Assembly: GCF_001975705.1 (NCBI RefSeq)
Contig: NZ_CP015095.1
Coordinates: forward strand, 1-64,000
Source: Salipiger abyssi
GTDB lineage: Bacteria > Pseudomonadota > Alphaproteobacteria > Rhodobacterales > Rhodobacteraceae
DNA: 64,000 bases
Direction: 5' to 3'
The notes under the pieces were generated by a model that saw only the letters and a list, made by a program, of their open reading frames with translations, made no database searches and was not told where the DNA came from. A program made the position numbers and the translations under genes. This document shows, in pieces, positions 43,479 to 50,943 of the stretch. The first letter of the stretch is position 1; the number at the start of each line of letters is the position of its first letter.

Positions 43479-44165
43479 ATGCTTGCCACAAAACCGGCCG
43501 GGCGCAATGCCGCGGCTCTGAAATACGACCTGCTCACGGTCATGGGCGCCTATGCGCTGGCGCAGGAGAAGGGCCGTCAGCGGCTGGTCCTGCGGCTGAT
43601 GACGCTGATCACCGCGCGCTACAACTGGGGCCGCGATCAGCTTGCCGTCGGGCAGCGCGAGATTGCCCGGCTCTGGCAGGTCGACGAACGCACCGTCAAA
43701 CGCGAGATGGCCAAGCTCCGCGCCATGGGCTGGCTCGAGGTCACGCGTCAGGGCGCGCGGGGCAGGGTCAGCGAATACAGTCTCTGTATCGCCCGGATTC
43801 TCGAAGACAGCCGCGACCGCTGGGCCGATGTCGGCCCCGATCTGGAGCAGCGCCTGAGCGGGCCGGAGGCGGCGCCGGAAAGCAAGGTCGTGCCACTGCC
43901 GGTGAAGGGCAGGGGGGAGGCGCCGGATCTCTCGGGCGGCACCGAATGGGCGCTGGCCAGGGGCGTGCTGCATAGCGAAGATCCCTCCCGCTACGCCGCC
44001 TGGGTCGCGGGGCTGGAGCGGCGGGGACGCGATGGCGGGCGGCTCTGTCTCACTGCGCCCTCGCGCTTTCACGCCAGCTATGTCGCCACCCATCTCACCG
44101 CCTGGCTGCTCGCGGCGGCGCAGGCGGTGGATGCGGATGTGGACGAGATCACGGTGGAATGGTGA
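43479..44165 (+). CDS. Plasmid replication initiator, DnaA-like replicon type
   Basis: A 228-residue protein. The N-terminal half carries a winged-helix region (GQREIARLWQVDERTVKREMAKLRAMGWLEVTRQG, about residues 58-92). The C-terminal 70 residues (TEWALARGVLHSEDPSRYAAWVAGL through LCLTAPSRFHASYVATHL) resemble DnaA domain I (DnaA_N). No AAA+ or domain IV is present. This matches the DnaA-like replicase type described for Rhodobacterales plasmids. The start at 43479 follows AAGGGG and excludes the palindrome at 43441-43454. It is divergent from parAB, with the iterons between. Confidence 0.8.
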   Translation: MLATKPAGRNAAALKYDLLTVMGAYALAQEKGRQRLVLRLMTLITARYNWGRDQLAVGQREIARLWQVDERTVKREMAKLRAMGWLEVTRQGARGRVSEYSLCIARILEDSRDRWADVGPDLEQRLSGPEAAPESKVVPLPVKGRGEAPDLSGGTEWALARGVLHSEDPSRYAAWVAGLERRGRDGGRLCLTAPSRFHASYVATHLTAWLLAAAQAVDADVDEITVEW

Positions 44166-44189
44166 CACATAGGCGGCGGGGCAGGGGGC

Positions 44190-44861
44190 TCAGTGCAGCG
44201 ACTGCCCGTTCACCCGCGTCAGTGCCTCGGGGCGCAGCACCCGCACCTCGCCCTTGCGAATGTCGATGATGCCCGCGTCGCGCAGCCGGCCCAGAGACTT
44301 GTTCATGGTCTGGCGCGAGCAGCCCACCATCTCGGCCAGGCGGGCCTGACTCGCCCGGATTCGGTCGCTGCCCTGCGAGAGCTGCCGCAGCCGCAGGCCG
44401 ATCCGCTCATCCACCGTCAGATGCTGGTCGGTCGCCTTGGACTGGTTGTCGCGGGCGATGCGGGCGGTGAAGACCGCGGCGAGGTTGCGGATGAAGACCG
44501 GGTGTTTCAGGAACTCATACAGCAGCGGCGTCGGGCAGAAGAGCAGCGTGGTGACCGGCAGCGCGGTGCAGGTGGCGACGCAAGGCATGCCCGAGGTCGT
44601 CTCGATCTCGCCCACCACATCGCCGGGGCCGATATGGCAGATCACCGTCTGCTCGCCATGCTCGCCGGAATGCGCCACATCCACCCGGCCATGGGCGACA
44701 AGGAACATGCCCTGCGGTCGGTCGCCCTGGATCAGGATGCGCTCGGGCGTGTGCACCACACGAACCGAGCACTGGTTCAGGAAGGACATCTTCTTTTCGG
44801 TCGGCAGATCCGCGAGGATCTTTGCCTTCATCAAATGTGGGTAGCTGACCGAATTCTTCAT
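44190..44861 (-). CDS. Crp/Fnr family transcriptional regulator
   Basis: A 223-residue regulator. The cyclic-nucleotide-binding-like N-terminal domain (about 20-130) has IQGDRPQGMFLVAHGRVDV and IGPGDVVGEIETTSG. The C-terminal HTH is RIRASQARLAEMVGCSRQTMNKSLGRLRDAGIIDI. It lacks the N-terminal Cys cluster of FNR, so it is not an iron-sulfur oxygen sensor. The PGDVVGEIE segment resembles the ligand pocket, but the key Arg-Ser pair of cAMP binding is not clear. The start overlaps the cytochrome stop (ATGA), making it the last gene of the molybdenum hydroxylase operon. Confidence 0.92.
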   Translation of the reverse strand: MKNSVSYPHLMKAKILADLPTEKKMSFLNQCSVRVVHTPERILIQGDRPQGMFLVAHGRVDVAHSGEHGEQTVICHIGPGDVVGEIETTSGMPCVATCTALPVTTLLFCPTPLLYEFLKHPVFIRNLAAVFTARIARDNQSKATDQHLTVDERIGLRLRQLSQGSDRIRASQARLAEMVGCSRQTMNKSLGRLRDAGIIDIRKGEVRVLRPEALTRVNGQSLH

Positions 44862-45871
44862 TTTGCGGAAAGACCGTCGAGATAAGATCGGATCGGTGTG
44901 AGCGTGCAGATCTCCTGCGTCGGATCGGTGCAGCAGCTTTGCACTGTGGTGGTCGCTTGCGCATAGATCACGTTCCAGGCGTCCTCCGTGCCGCCGAATT
45001 CCGGCGGCATGGCGTGGCTGAGCGGATAAGCGGCGGCCTCGGCATCGGCGCCGGCGGGGGTTGCGAGCCCGGTCATCCAGGCGGCGAGCTGGCCGCAGGA
45101 GCCGGGCTTTTCCCTGTCCGGATCGGGCGGGCTCAGCAGACCGGAGCCGATGCGGTGGCACCCGGTGCAGGTGCTGTCGCGCATGTTCATCGCCTGGGTC
45201 GGCCATGCGGCAAATCCGAAGCCGGGATCGACATGGCCATAGGGGCCGAACGGATTCACCGGCACATGCGCCCAGACCTGCCCGACAAAGGGCGAATACA
45301 TGAACGGGTCGTTGTCGTGGCAATTGCCGCAGCCATCGGCGACCACGCTCTCGGGCGCCTCCCAGAAGCTGGCATCGACCGCGTCGGTGGGGGAGGGCAC
45401 TGCGACGCCGCTCACCGTCTCGCCGGGCGCCGCCTTGGCCTGAAACCAGCAGGTGGCGCCGCTGGCGGGGTTGTGGGCGATGACGTCGATCTCGTCATAC
45501 TCGGTGCTGCCCTCGGCGCGATATTTCTTCTGCCGGCACATGACAGAGATCTGCGCGGTCTCGGTCGAGAGGTTCAGGATCCGCGAGAACGGCACGCATT
45601 GCCCGTCGGAGCCCGCGCCATTGTCGAGCAGGGCAGGGCGGTCGCAGGTGGCGGGGGCGCGGTCGGTGACCGCCACGCCCTCGACGGTGACCGGCACGGT
45701 GACGCCCTCGGCACAGTCGAAAGACGGGATCGCGGCGATATCGGCGGCGCAGCTCTGGCCATAGACCTGCGACGCGCTCTGCGCGGTGGCGGGTTTCGGG
45801 GCGCTCAGAAAGGTGACCGCCAGCGGCGTGACGGCGGCGAGCGCGAGGGCGGTGACGGCGACACGGTTCAC
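44858..45871 (-). CDS. Dihaem cytochrome c-type protein
   Basis: A 337-residue exported protein. It starts at GTG 45871 (overlapping the 2Fe-2S gene stop as GTGA) and has a signal peptide of about 31 residues cleaved near ATAQ. Two haem-c motifs are visible: CGNCH (181-185) and CTGCH (235-239). Extra Cys residues at about 41, 53, 76, 92, 112, 141 and a CC near the end suggest disulfides. It is encoded after a molybdenum hydroxylase and its 2Fe-2S subunit, so it is the likely periplasmic electron acceptor, as known for nicotinate and isoquinoline dehydrogenases with a cytochrome partner. Confidence 0.87.
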   Translation of the reverse strand: MNRVAVTALALAAVTPLAVTFLSAPKPATAQSASQVYGQSCAADIAAIPSFDCAEGVTVPVTVEGVAVTDRAPATCDRPALLDNGAGSDGQCVPFSRILNLSTETAQISVMCRQKKYRAEGSTEYDEIDVIAHNPASGATCWFQAKAAPGETVSGVAVPSPTDAVDASFWEAPESVVADGCGNCHDNDPFMYSPFVGQVWAHVPVNPFGPYGHVDPGFGFAAWPTQAMNMRDSTCTGCHRIGSGLLSPPDPDREKPGSCGQLAAWMTGLATPAGADAEAAAYPLSHAMPPEFGGTEDAWNVIYAQATTTVQSCCTDPTQEICTLTPIRSYLDGLSAK

Positions 45872-46383
45872 AGCTCGGCCCCTCCGGCATTGGCGGCGAG
45901 CGCCAGCGGCTTCAGCGCCTCGAAATAGCGGACATAGCCGGTGCAGCGGCAGATATGCGAACCGATCGCTTCCATCATGGCGCCGTCGATCTCGCCCTCG
46001 GGGATCGGCTGCGCGCGCAGCCCGTCGAGAAAGATCCGCGCCGCCATCACGAAGCCGGGGGCGCAATAGCCGCACTGGAACGAGAAATTGTCGAGAAAGG
46101 CCTGCTGCACCGGGTCGGGCACGCCCGCGTTCGCGACGGATTCGATGGTCGCGACCTCGGATCCGTCGAGCGTGCCGAGCGCGGTGGAGCAGCTGATCAC
46201 CGGCGAGGGCGCGGGGTTGGGCGGTTTGCTGACCTGCACGGTGCAGGCCCGGCAAACCCCTATGCCACAACAGAATTTCGTGCCGGTGAGGTTCAGGTCG
46301 TCATGCAGGAAGTCGATGAGCCTGTCGCCCGAGCGGCTGTCGTCGAGCTGATAGGCGGTGCCGTTGACGGTGATGGCAATCAT
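45868..46383 (-). CDS. 2Fe-2S subunit of a molybdenum hydroxylase
   Basis: A 171-residue protein of the XdhC/CoxS/IorA type. The plant-type [2Fe-2S] Cys set is CGIGVCRACTV plus a later SCSTALG (about residues 40-62). The second cluster domain has QCGYCAPGFVM (about 104) and HICRCTGYVRYF (about 147). In the first loop the usual Gly before the last Cys pair is Arg (VCRAC). No signal peptide is present; export would be by hitch-hiking with the Tat-bearing large subunit. Both ends overlap neighbours by 4 nt. Confidence 0.94.
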   Translation of the reverse strand: MIAITVNGTAYQLDDSRSGDRLIDFLHDDLNLTGTKFCCGIGVCRACTVQVSKPPNPAPSPVISCSTALGTLDGSEVATIESVANAGVPDPVQQAFLDNFSFQCGYCAPGFVMAARIFLDGLRAQPIPEGEIDGAMMEAIGSHICRCTGYVRYFEALKPLALAANAGGAEL

Positions 46384-49211
46384 TGTCCCAGACCCTCCAG
46401 AATTTTCGCGGGCGTGATCGGCAGCGAGGTAAAGCGCTTGCCGGTGGCGTCGCGCAGGGCGTTCGAGATCGCCGGCGGCACCGAGCACATGACCGCCTCG
46501 GCGATGCCGCGCCCGGCGGGGGCGCCGCCCGGGGGCGGGGCGAGGGTGATGAGCTGCTGGCCACGCTCGCCCGGCGTGTAATCGGTGCGCAGCGGCACGT
46601 CCTGCGCCCGGGCGAGGTGATAGCGGTTGAGGTTCCACATGCCGTTGGCCGGCCCCTCCATGCCGGGGGGCATGTCTTCGAGCAGCGTGTAGCTGATCGC
46701 CATGGCGACGCCGCCCTGGCTCTGGCCCGAGACAAGCTGAGGGACGTGGATCTGCCCGGCATTGAGCACGCTCAGCACGTTCTCGACCTGTACCGCGCCG
46801 CTGGTCGTGTCGGCGGTCAGCCCGACGACATTGACGCAGGGCGCCCAGACATAGCGCGAATAGCGTTTGCTGGCGCTGTCGGGGCCCACGGTGTCCTGCC
46901 GTGTGACCGGGACCGGCGCGGCGCCTCCGGGCGGGTAGAACGCCAGCCCGTCCAGTTGCAGCGGCAGCAGCCCGCCGGGCGTGGGGAAACTGGCCTCGGC
47001 CCAGGTGTTCTGGAAATAGCCATGGCCGAGCGCGCCGGCGGGCAGGTCGCTGCCATAGATGGTCTCGCCGAGCTGCGAGAGGGGCAGGGGTGTGCCGCCG
47101 CCCCCGGTGAGCACCAGCGCGCCGTCGCGCCAGGCGACCTCATCGGGGCTGAGCGGCGGGGTGCCCCAGATCTGCGCGGCGGCGGGCAGGATTGCGGCCT
47201 GAAACAGCGCTTGTGCCGTCTGCCGCACGGTGTGGACCTGATGCAGCGCGGTCAGGCAGGCCGAGGAGGAGCCCACGGATTTCGCCGTCCAGTTCGGGTT
47301 GTCCCAGCGCCTGCCCTCGGGGTCGCTGGTGGTGAGCCCGGTCATGCCGAAAAGCGTGTAACAGCCCATATCCACCTGCGCCGCATTGGCGCCGAGGATC
47401 GGGCCGATCACGACGCCCAGCGTGGTGGCAGAGCCGTTGCCCATATCCACCGCGTCGGATTGCACGGTGAGACTGCCGTCGCGGTTGAGCAGCACCGAGG
47501 CGACCATGCCGTCGCCCGAGGTGCCATAGGCCTGCAAGGACAGCGCCAGCCCGGTGCCATAGGTCAGCCCGCGCGCCGCATACTCGCTCTGGATCGTCTC
47601 GCGCTCGGCCCAGAGCGGCTGCGTGCGGGTGATCTCCAGCATCTCGGCAAGGCTGAGCGGCTGCTCCACCGGGCCGCCGACCACGGTGGTGTCGCCCTCG
47701 GTGAGCAGGTTGGCGGCGCGCAGCTCCAGCGGATCCCAGCCCTGCGCGGCGGCGAGATCGTCGAGCGCGGTCTCGAAGGCGAAAAACGCCTGCGGCCCGC
47801 CAAAGCCGCGCTGCGAGCCGCCCGAGACGTTCTGGGTGTGGACCGCCTCGGCATAGATATTCGCCATCGGGATCGTGTAGGAGCCGCCGGCACAGAGCGC
47901 CCCCAGCGAGGCGACATAGGGGCTGAGATTGCGCCGCCCGCCGCCGTCGAATGTCAGCGTCATCTGCACCGATTGCAGCCGCATGTCGGGATCGACGGCA
48001 AGCTCTCCGCTGAGGTCGGCGCCGTGGCGTTTCAGCCCGACGCGGAACTGGTCGAAGCGGTCATGCGCCAGCCGCACCGGGTTGCCGCCGGAATAGGCCC
48101 CGGCGAGCGCCAGCATCAGCGAAAACGGCGAGCTGTCGCGCCCGCCGAAACCGCCGCCGGGATAGCAGCTTGTCAGGTTCACCGCCTTGAGCGGGAAGGG
48201 CGCGTCGGTGCTGTCATACATCGACAGGATATTTGCGATATCGCCATCGGGCGACTGGGTGCCAAGGACCAGATGCATGGTGTCGAGCCCGCTGTCGATC
48301 CACACCAGCCCGGCCTCTGGCTCCATGAACATCGGGTCCATGGCGCGCATCTCGGCGCTGAAGGGCTGGCGGATGAGGCTGGCGTCGTTGTCGAGCGTGT
48401 CGTTGATCCTCTCCTGCCATTGTGGCACCTGATCCATATAGGTGTCGGGATCGGCGGTGGCATAGCTGAACTGGTCGCGGTATTTCACATAGGTGGTCTT
48501 GGGCGTGAAGGCGGTGCCGAGCGGCGGGCCGTCCTGATTGCCGGCGCCGTAGCGCTGATAGGCGGCGTCGTTGAAGGCCATGGCGCGGCGCGCGGCGCGG
48601 TAGCCGGCGAGGCTGTCGAAAAGCAGCAGCGCCACCGCCTGGCCGAGGAAATTGGGCACATTGCCCGGCACCACGATCAGATCGAACAGCAGCTCGTCGG
48701 GCAGGTTGAAACTGCCGACATCGCCGCCGCTCTTGCGGGCCTTGAGCCGCTGCGCGCGCGCCTTGGCGATGCGCTCGTCGATATGCAGGTCGCGGTTGAG
48801 ATCGAGCTGCGGCGCGCGCATCGTCGGGCTGAGCTCGTTGCCCAGAACCACCCGCGTCGGCTGCGCCTCGGCGGGCAGGGAGGAGAGGTCGAGCCCCTTG
48901 AAGGCCTGGGAGGTGGTGAGGGCTGCGAGATAGAGCGCATGCCATTGCGTATCGGGCCAGCCGGGCATGTCGCGGGCGTTGAAATCGCGGGCATAGACCT
49001 TTTGGCCCGTCACCTTGGCCAGCCCGTCGATGCGCTGGCTGGCGACGCCCGGCACCGGCGAGCCGTCGGTGCCGATATCGGCGGGGCCCGGGGGGGCCGC
49101 CGGGGAGGACAGCGGCACCCCCATTACCGTCAGCGCAACCGCGCTTCCGGTCGAGGCGAGGAAGGTGCGTCGGGTGACCGCCGCGCCCACTGATCGTGAT
49201 CGAAGCGTCAT
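46380..49211 (-). CDS. Molybdopterin-dependent hydroxylase large subunit (IorB/xanthine dehydrogenase family), Tat-exported
   Basis: A 943-residue enzyme. The start at 49211 (MTLRSRSVGAAVTRRTFLAS) follows GAGGAGGGAC and gives a Tat signal peptide with TRRTFLAS. MoCo-binding motifs of the family are GGGFGGRDSSPF (about residue 352) and SGGSQRGFGGPQAFFA (about 463). The active-site Glu lies in GRGIAEAVMCSVPPAI near the C-terminus, in a GIAE rather than the usual GVGE context. With the 2Fe-2S and cytochrome c genes it forms a periplasmic oxidoreductase of isoquinoline/nicotinate/aldehyde-dehydrogenase type. Substrate unknown. The preceding genes encode the giant LamG protein and its companions. 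Confidence 0.93.
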   Translation of the reverse strand: MTLRSRSVGAAVTRRTFLASTGSAVALTVMGVPLSSPAAPPGPADIGTDGSPVPGVASQRIDGLAKVTGQKVYARDFNARDMPGWPDTQWHALYLAALTTSQAFKGLDLSSLPAEAQPTRVVLGNELSPTMRAPQLDLNRDLHIDERIAKARAQRLKARKSGGDVGSFNLPDELLFDLIVVPGNVPNFLGQAVALLLFDSLAGYRAARRAMAFNDAAYQRYGAGNQDGPPLGTAFTPKTTYVKYRDQFSYATADPDTYMDQVPQWQERINDTLDNDASLIRQPFSAEMRAMDPMFMEPEAGLVWIDSGLDTMHLVLGTQSPDGDIANILSMYDSTDAPFPLKAVNLTSCYPGGGFGGRDSSPFSLMLALAGAYSGGNPVRLAHDRFDQFRVGLKRHGADLSGELAVDPDMRLQSVQMTLTFDGGGRRNLSPYVASLGALCAGGSYTIPMANIYAEAVHTQNVSGGSQRGFGGPQAFFAFETALDDLAAAQGWDPLELRAANLLTEGDTTVVGGPVEQPLSLAEMLEITRTQPLWAERETIQSEYAARGLTYGTGLALSLQAYGTSGDGMVASVLLNRDGSLTVQSDAVDMGNGSATTLGVVIGPILGANAAQVDMGCYTLFGMTGLTTSDPEGRRWDNPNWTAKSVGSSSACLTALHQVHTVRQTAQALFQAAILPAAAQIWGTPPLSPDEVAWRDGALVLTGGGGTPLPLSQLGETIYGSDLPAGALGHGYFQNTWAEASFPTPGGLLPLQLDGLAFYPPGGAAPVPVTRQDTVGPDSASKRYSRYVWAPCVNVVGLTADTTSGAVQVENVLSVLNAGQIHVPQLVSGQSQGGVAMAISYTLLEDMPPGMEGPANGMWNLNRYHLARAQDVPLRTDYTPGERGQQLITLAPPPGGAPAGRGIAEAVMCSVPPAISNALRDATGKRFTSLPITPAKILEGLGQ

Positions 49212-49283
49212 CTTGTCCCTCCTCGATGCAGCCGGTCGTCGGACCGGGCGCGAAATTACACAACCAAATAGAGTATTAATTCG

Positions 49284-49312
49284 AGTATTCACGCCTTTCA
49301 GTTGTGCGTCAA
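49284..49312 (-). promoter_or_regulatory. Possible sigma-70-type promoter of the molybdenum hydroxylase genes
   Basis: On the minus strand TTGACG (49312-49307), a 17-nt spacer and AATACT (49289-49284) lie in an AT-rich patch, 70-100 nt before the large-subunit ATG. A second TTGAC occurs 15 nt upstream. It suggests the oxidoreductase genes can be expressed apart from the giant gene. Confidence 0.45.
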
Positions 49313-49323
49313 GTTCCCTGCGG

Positions 49324-50343
49324 TCAACTTGGCCCAACATCCGGCATGATTGTCTTCACCGAGCCGGCGGTGATGATCCTGACCGGTCCTCCGCGTGCGC
49401 TGACACGGGCTTTGCCCGTCGCCGGATCGACGGCCTCCACCCCCAGCTCGTAGAGCGGGTGGCTCTGGTCCATCACAACCTCGCTGCGGATTTCGATGGA
49501 GGGGATCGCATCCGGCGGGATACCGCTCCAGTCGCTGCCGAAGGTCATGGTGTAGTTGAACATCGTGACCCATTGCGCCGGGATGTAGAGATCGGTCCAG
49601 GCGTATTTGAAATTGTTGTCCTGGGTGTTGGAGTCGCTGTGCGACAGCGCCTTGCCGTCCAGCGGCGTGCCCGACGAGACGGTGTAGCTGCTGCCCTTGG
49701 GCATATTGTTGAACACCACCGCGAGATCGACCAGCGCGCCCTCGGCGCCCTGATCGAAGCGGGCCTTGGACACGACCTGCGGCACGTTGCCCCGGATCAT
49801 CTGCACGTTGCGCTGCGCGATATTGGCGTTGGTCGAGAGCACTTCGGCAAGGCTGTTGATATTGTTGACGCCGGACACCGGGTTGCCGTGATCTGGGGTC
49901 GCCGCGACGGCGACCAGGCAATAGTGATCGGATACGTCCGGCGGCACCCAGGTGAAGGGATCGGTCGAGGCGCCGATGGCGCCGGGCTCGATCGAGAAGG
50001 GCGGGTTCATGTCGCCCAAAGAGGTGCGGAGCTGGTTCTCTTCCCAGAGATAGGGATAGAGCAGGATATTGGGCTCGGCGTAGAACAGGTTCCAATGCCC
50101 GTCGAGCGGCGCGTCGGTGTAGTTCTTGCCGCGCACATAGAGATAGTTGGGCAGCCCGATATAGAGCGAGTTGGGGTAGGACTCTCCGTAATTCGCCGGG
50201 TCGGTCAGGAAGGCCGGATCCTCATAGGGCTCGGTGCCGGAAATCAGGATGTCGGGCGACTGCGACGAGGCGCTGCGCGGGGTGGTGCCGTCTTCGCCGC
50301 CGGTGCAGCGCACGACGATTCCGGGCCAGGTTTCTTGTGCCAT
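49324..50343 (-). CDS. Unknown protein, 339 residues, beta-sandwich-like, companion of the giant LamG protein
   Basis: No family is recognised with confidence. There is no signal peptide. The segment SLYIGLPNYLYVRGKNYTDAPLDGHWNLFYAEPN followed by FTWVPPDVSDHYCLVAVAATPDHG resembles a CARDB/Ig-like beta-sandwich often found in surface or secreted proteins. Later, NIAQRNVQMIRG and SYTVSSGTPLDG suggest further beta structure. The ATG follows GGAGGACACACCC. It lies 21 nt after the 182-residue gene and before the molybdenum hydroxylase, so it is probably co-expressed with the giant protein. Confidence 0.75.
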   Translation of the reverse strand: MAQETWPGIVVRCTGGEDGTTPRSASSQSPDILISGTEPYEDPAFLTDPANYGESYPNSLYIGLPNYLYVRGKNYTDAPLDGHWNLFYAEPNILLYPYLWEENQLRTSLGDMNPPFSIEPGAIGASTDPFTWVPPDVSDHYCLVAVAATPDHGNPVSGVNNINSLAEVLSTNANIAQRNVQMIRGNVPQVVSKARFDQGAEGALVDLAVVFNNMPKGSSYTVSSGTPLDGKALSHSDSNTQDNNFKYAWTDLYIPAQWVTMFNYTMTFGSDWSGIPPDAIPSIEIRSEVVMDQSHPLYELGVEAVDPATGKARVSARGGPVRIITAGSVKTIMPDVGPS

Positions 50344-50364
50344 GGGTGTGTCCTCCGTTGGGGC

Positions 50365-50913
50365 TCAGCTGAGGGTGAGTTCGGTTTTTTCGAGCAGGGT
50401 CTTGTTGACCGGGCCGCCGCTGCCGCCCTCGATCTTCGACAGCGAGATGCTGATCTCGGAGCCGCGGCTCAGCTCGCCGGGCTTGGCGATCCAGAGCATC
50501 AGGTCGAGGGTGATCTCCGTGGGGTCGACATCGGTGGCGGCGGAGCCGATCAGGCTGTCGCCCGAGATGTCCCGGCGCGAGATCGACAGCGCCGAGAGCG
50601 AGCTGGCGACCTGGACCTGGGTCTCGACCGGGATGTCGTTGTAGCGCAGTTCCAGATCGAGCTCGCCGAAGCTGACCGTGCTGGTGAAGAGCAGCGACAG
50701 CTTGACCGAGGGCGGGTCTTCGGCCTGTGGTTCGTTCACGATGGTCAGCGCGTCATAGCTCTTGCCGTCGCTGGTTTCCTTCTTCTCGATCTCGTAGCCC
50801 GAAAGGCCCGTGAGCGTGGTGTAGGAGACCACGGTTCCCACCGCGCCGCCAATGCTCATGGTGAGTCCGGAGCAGAGCCCGGTGATCACCATGCTGGTGT
50901 CATCTTTCAGCAT
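50365..50913 (-). CDS. Unknown protein, 182 residues, companion of the giant LamG protein
   Basis: Unrecognised. The start (MLKDDTSMVITGLCSG) follows AGGAGGAATATGTT. A Gly/Ser/Thr/Val-rich segment near the N-terminus (SGLTMSIGGAVGTVVSYTTLTGL, about residues 14-37) could be a weakly hydrophobic strand or helix. The rest looks like alternating beta strands (VKLSLLFTSTVSFGELDLELRYND, ITLDLMLWIAKPG, EISISLSKIEGG). No signal peptide is obvious. It lies 30 nt after the giant gene and 21 nt before the 339-residue gene; the three look like one unit. Confidence 0.75.
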   Translation of the reverse strand: MLKDDTSMVITGLCSGLTMSIGGAVGTVVSYTTLTGLSGYEIEKKETSDGKSYDALTIVNEPQAEDPPSVKLSLLFTSTVSFGELDLELRYNDIPVETQVQVASSLSALSISRRDISGDSLIGSAATDVDPTEITLDLMLWIAKPGELSRGSEISISLSKIEGGSGGPVNKTLLEKTELTLS

Positions 50914-50943
50914 AACATATTCCTCCTGTTGCGTTTTCTGGGA

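Noticed and set aside
46383..49193. A 936-codon open frame on the plus strand
   Set aside because: It is the antisense shadow of the molybdenum hydroxylase gene. Its His/Arg/Gly-rich, low-complexity translation matches no family and arises from GC-rich third positions on the other strand.
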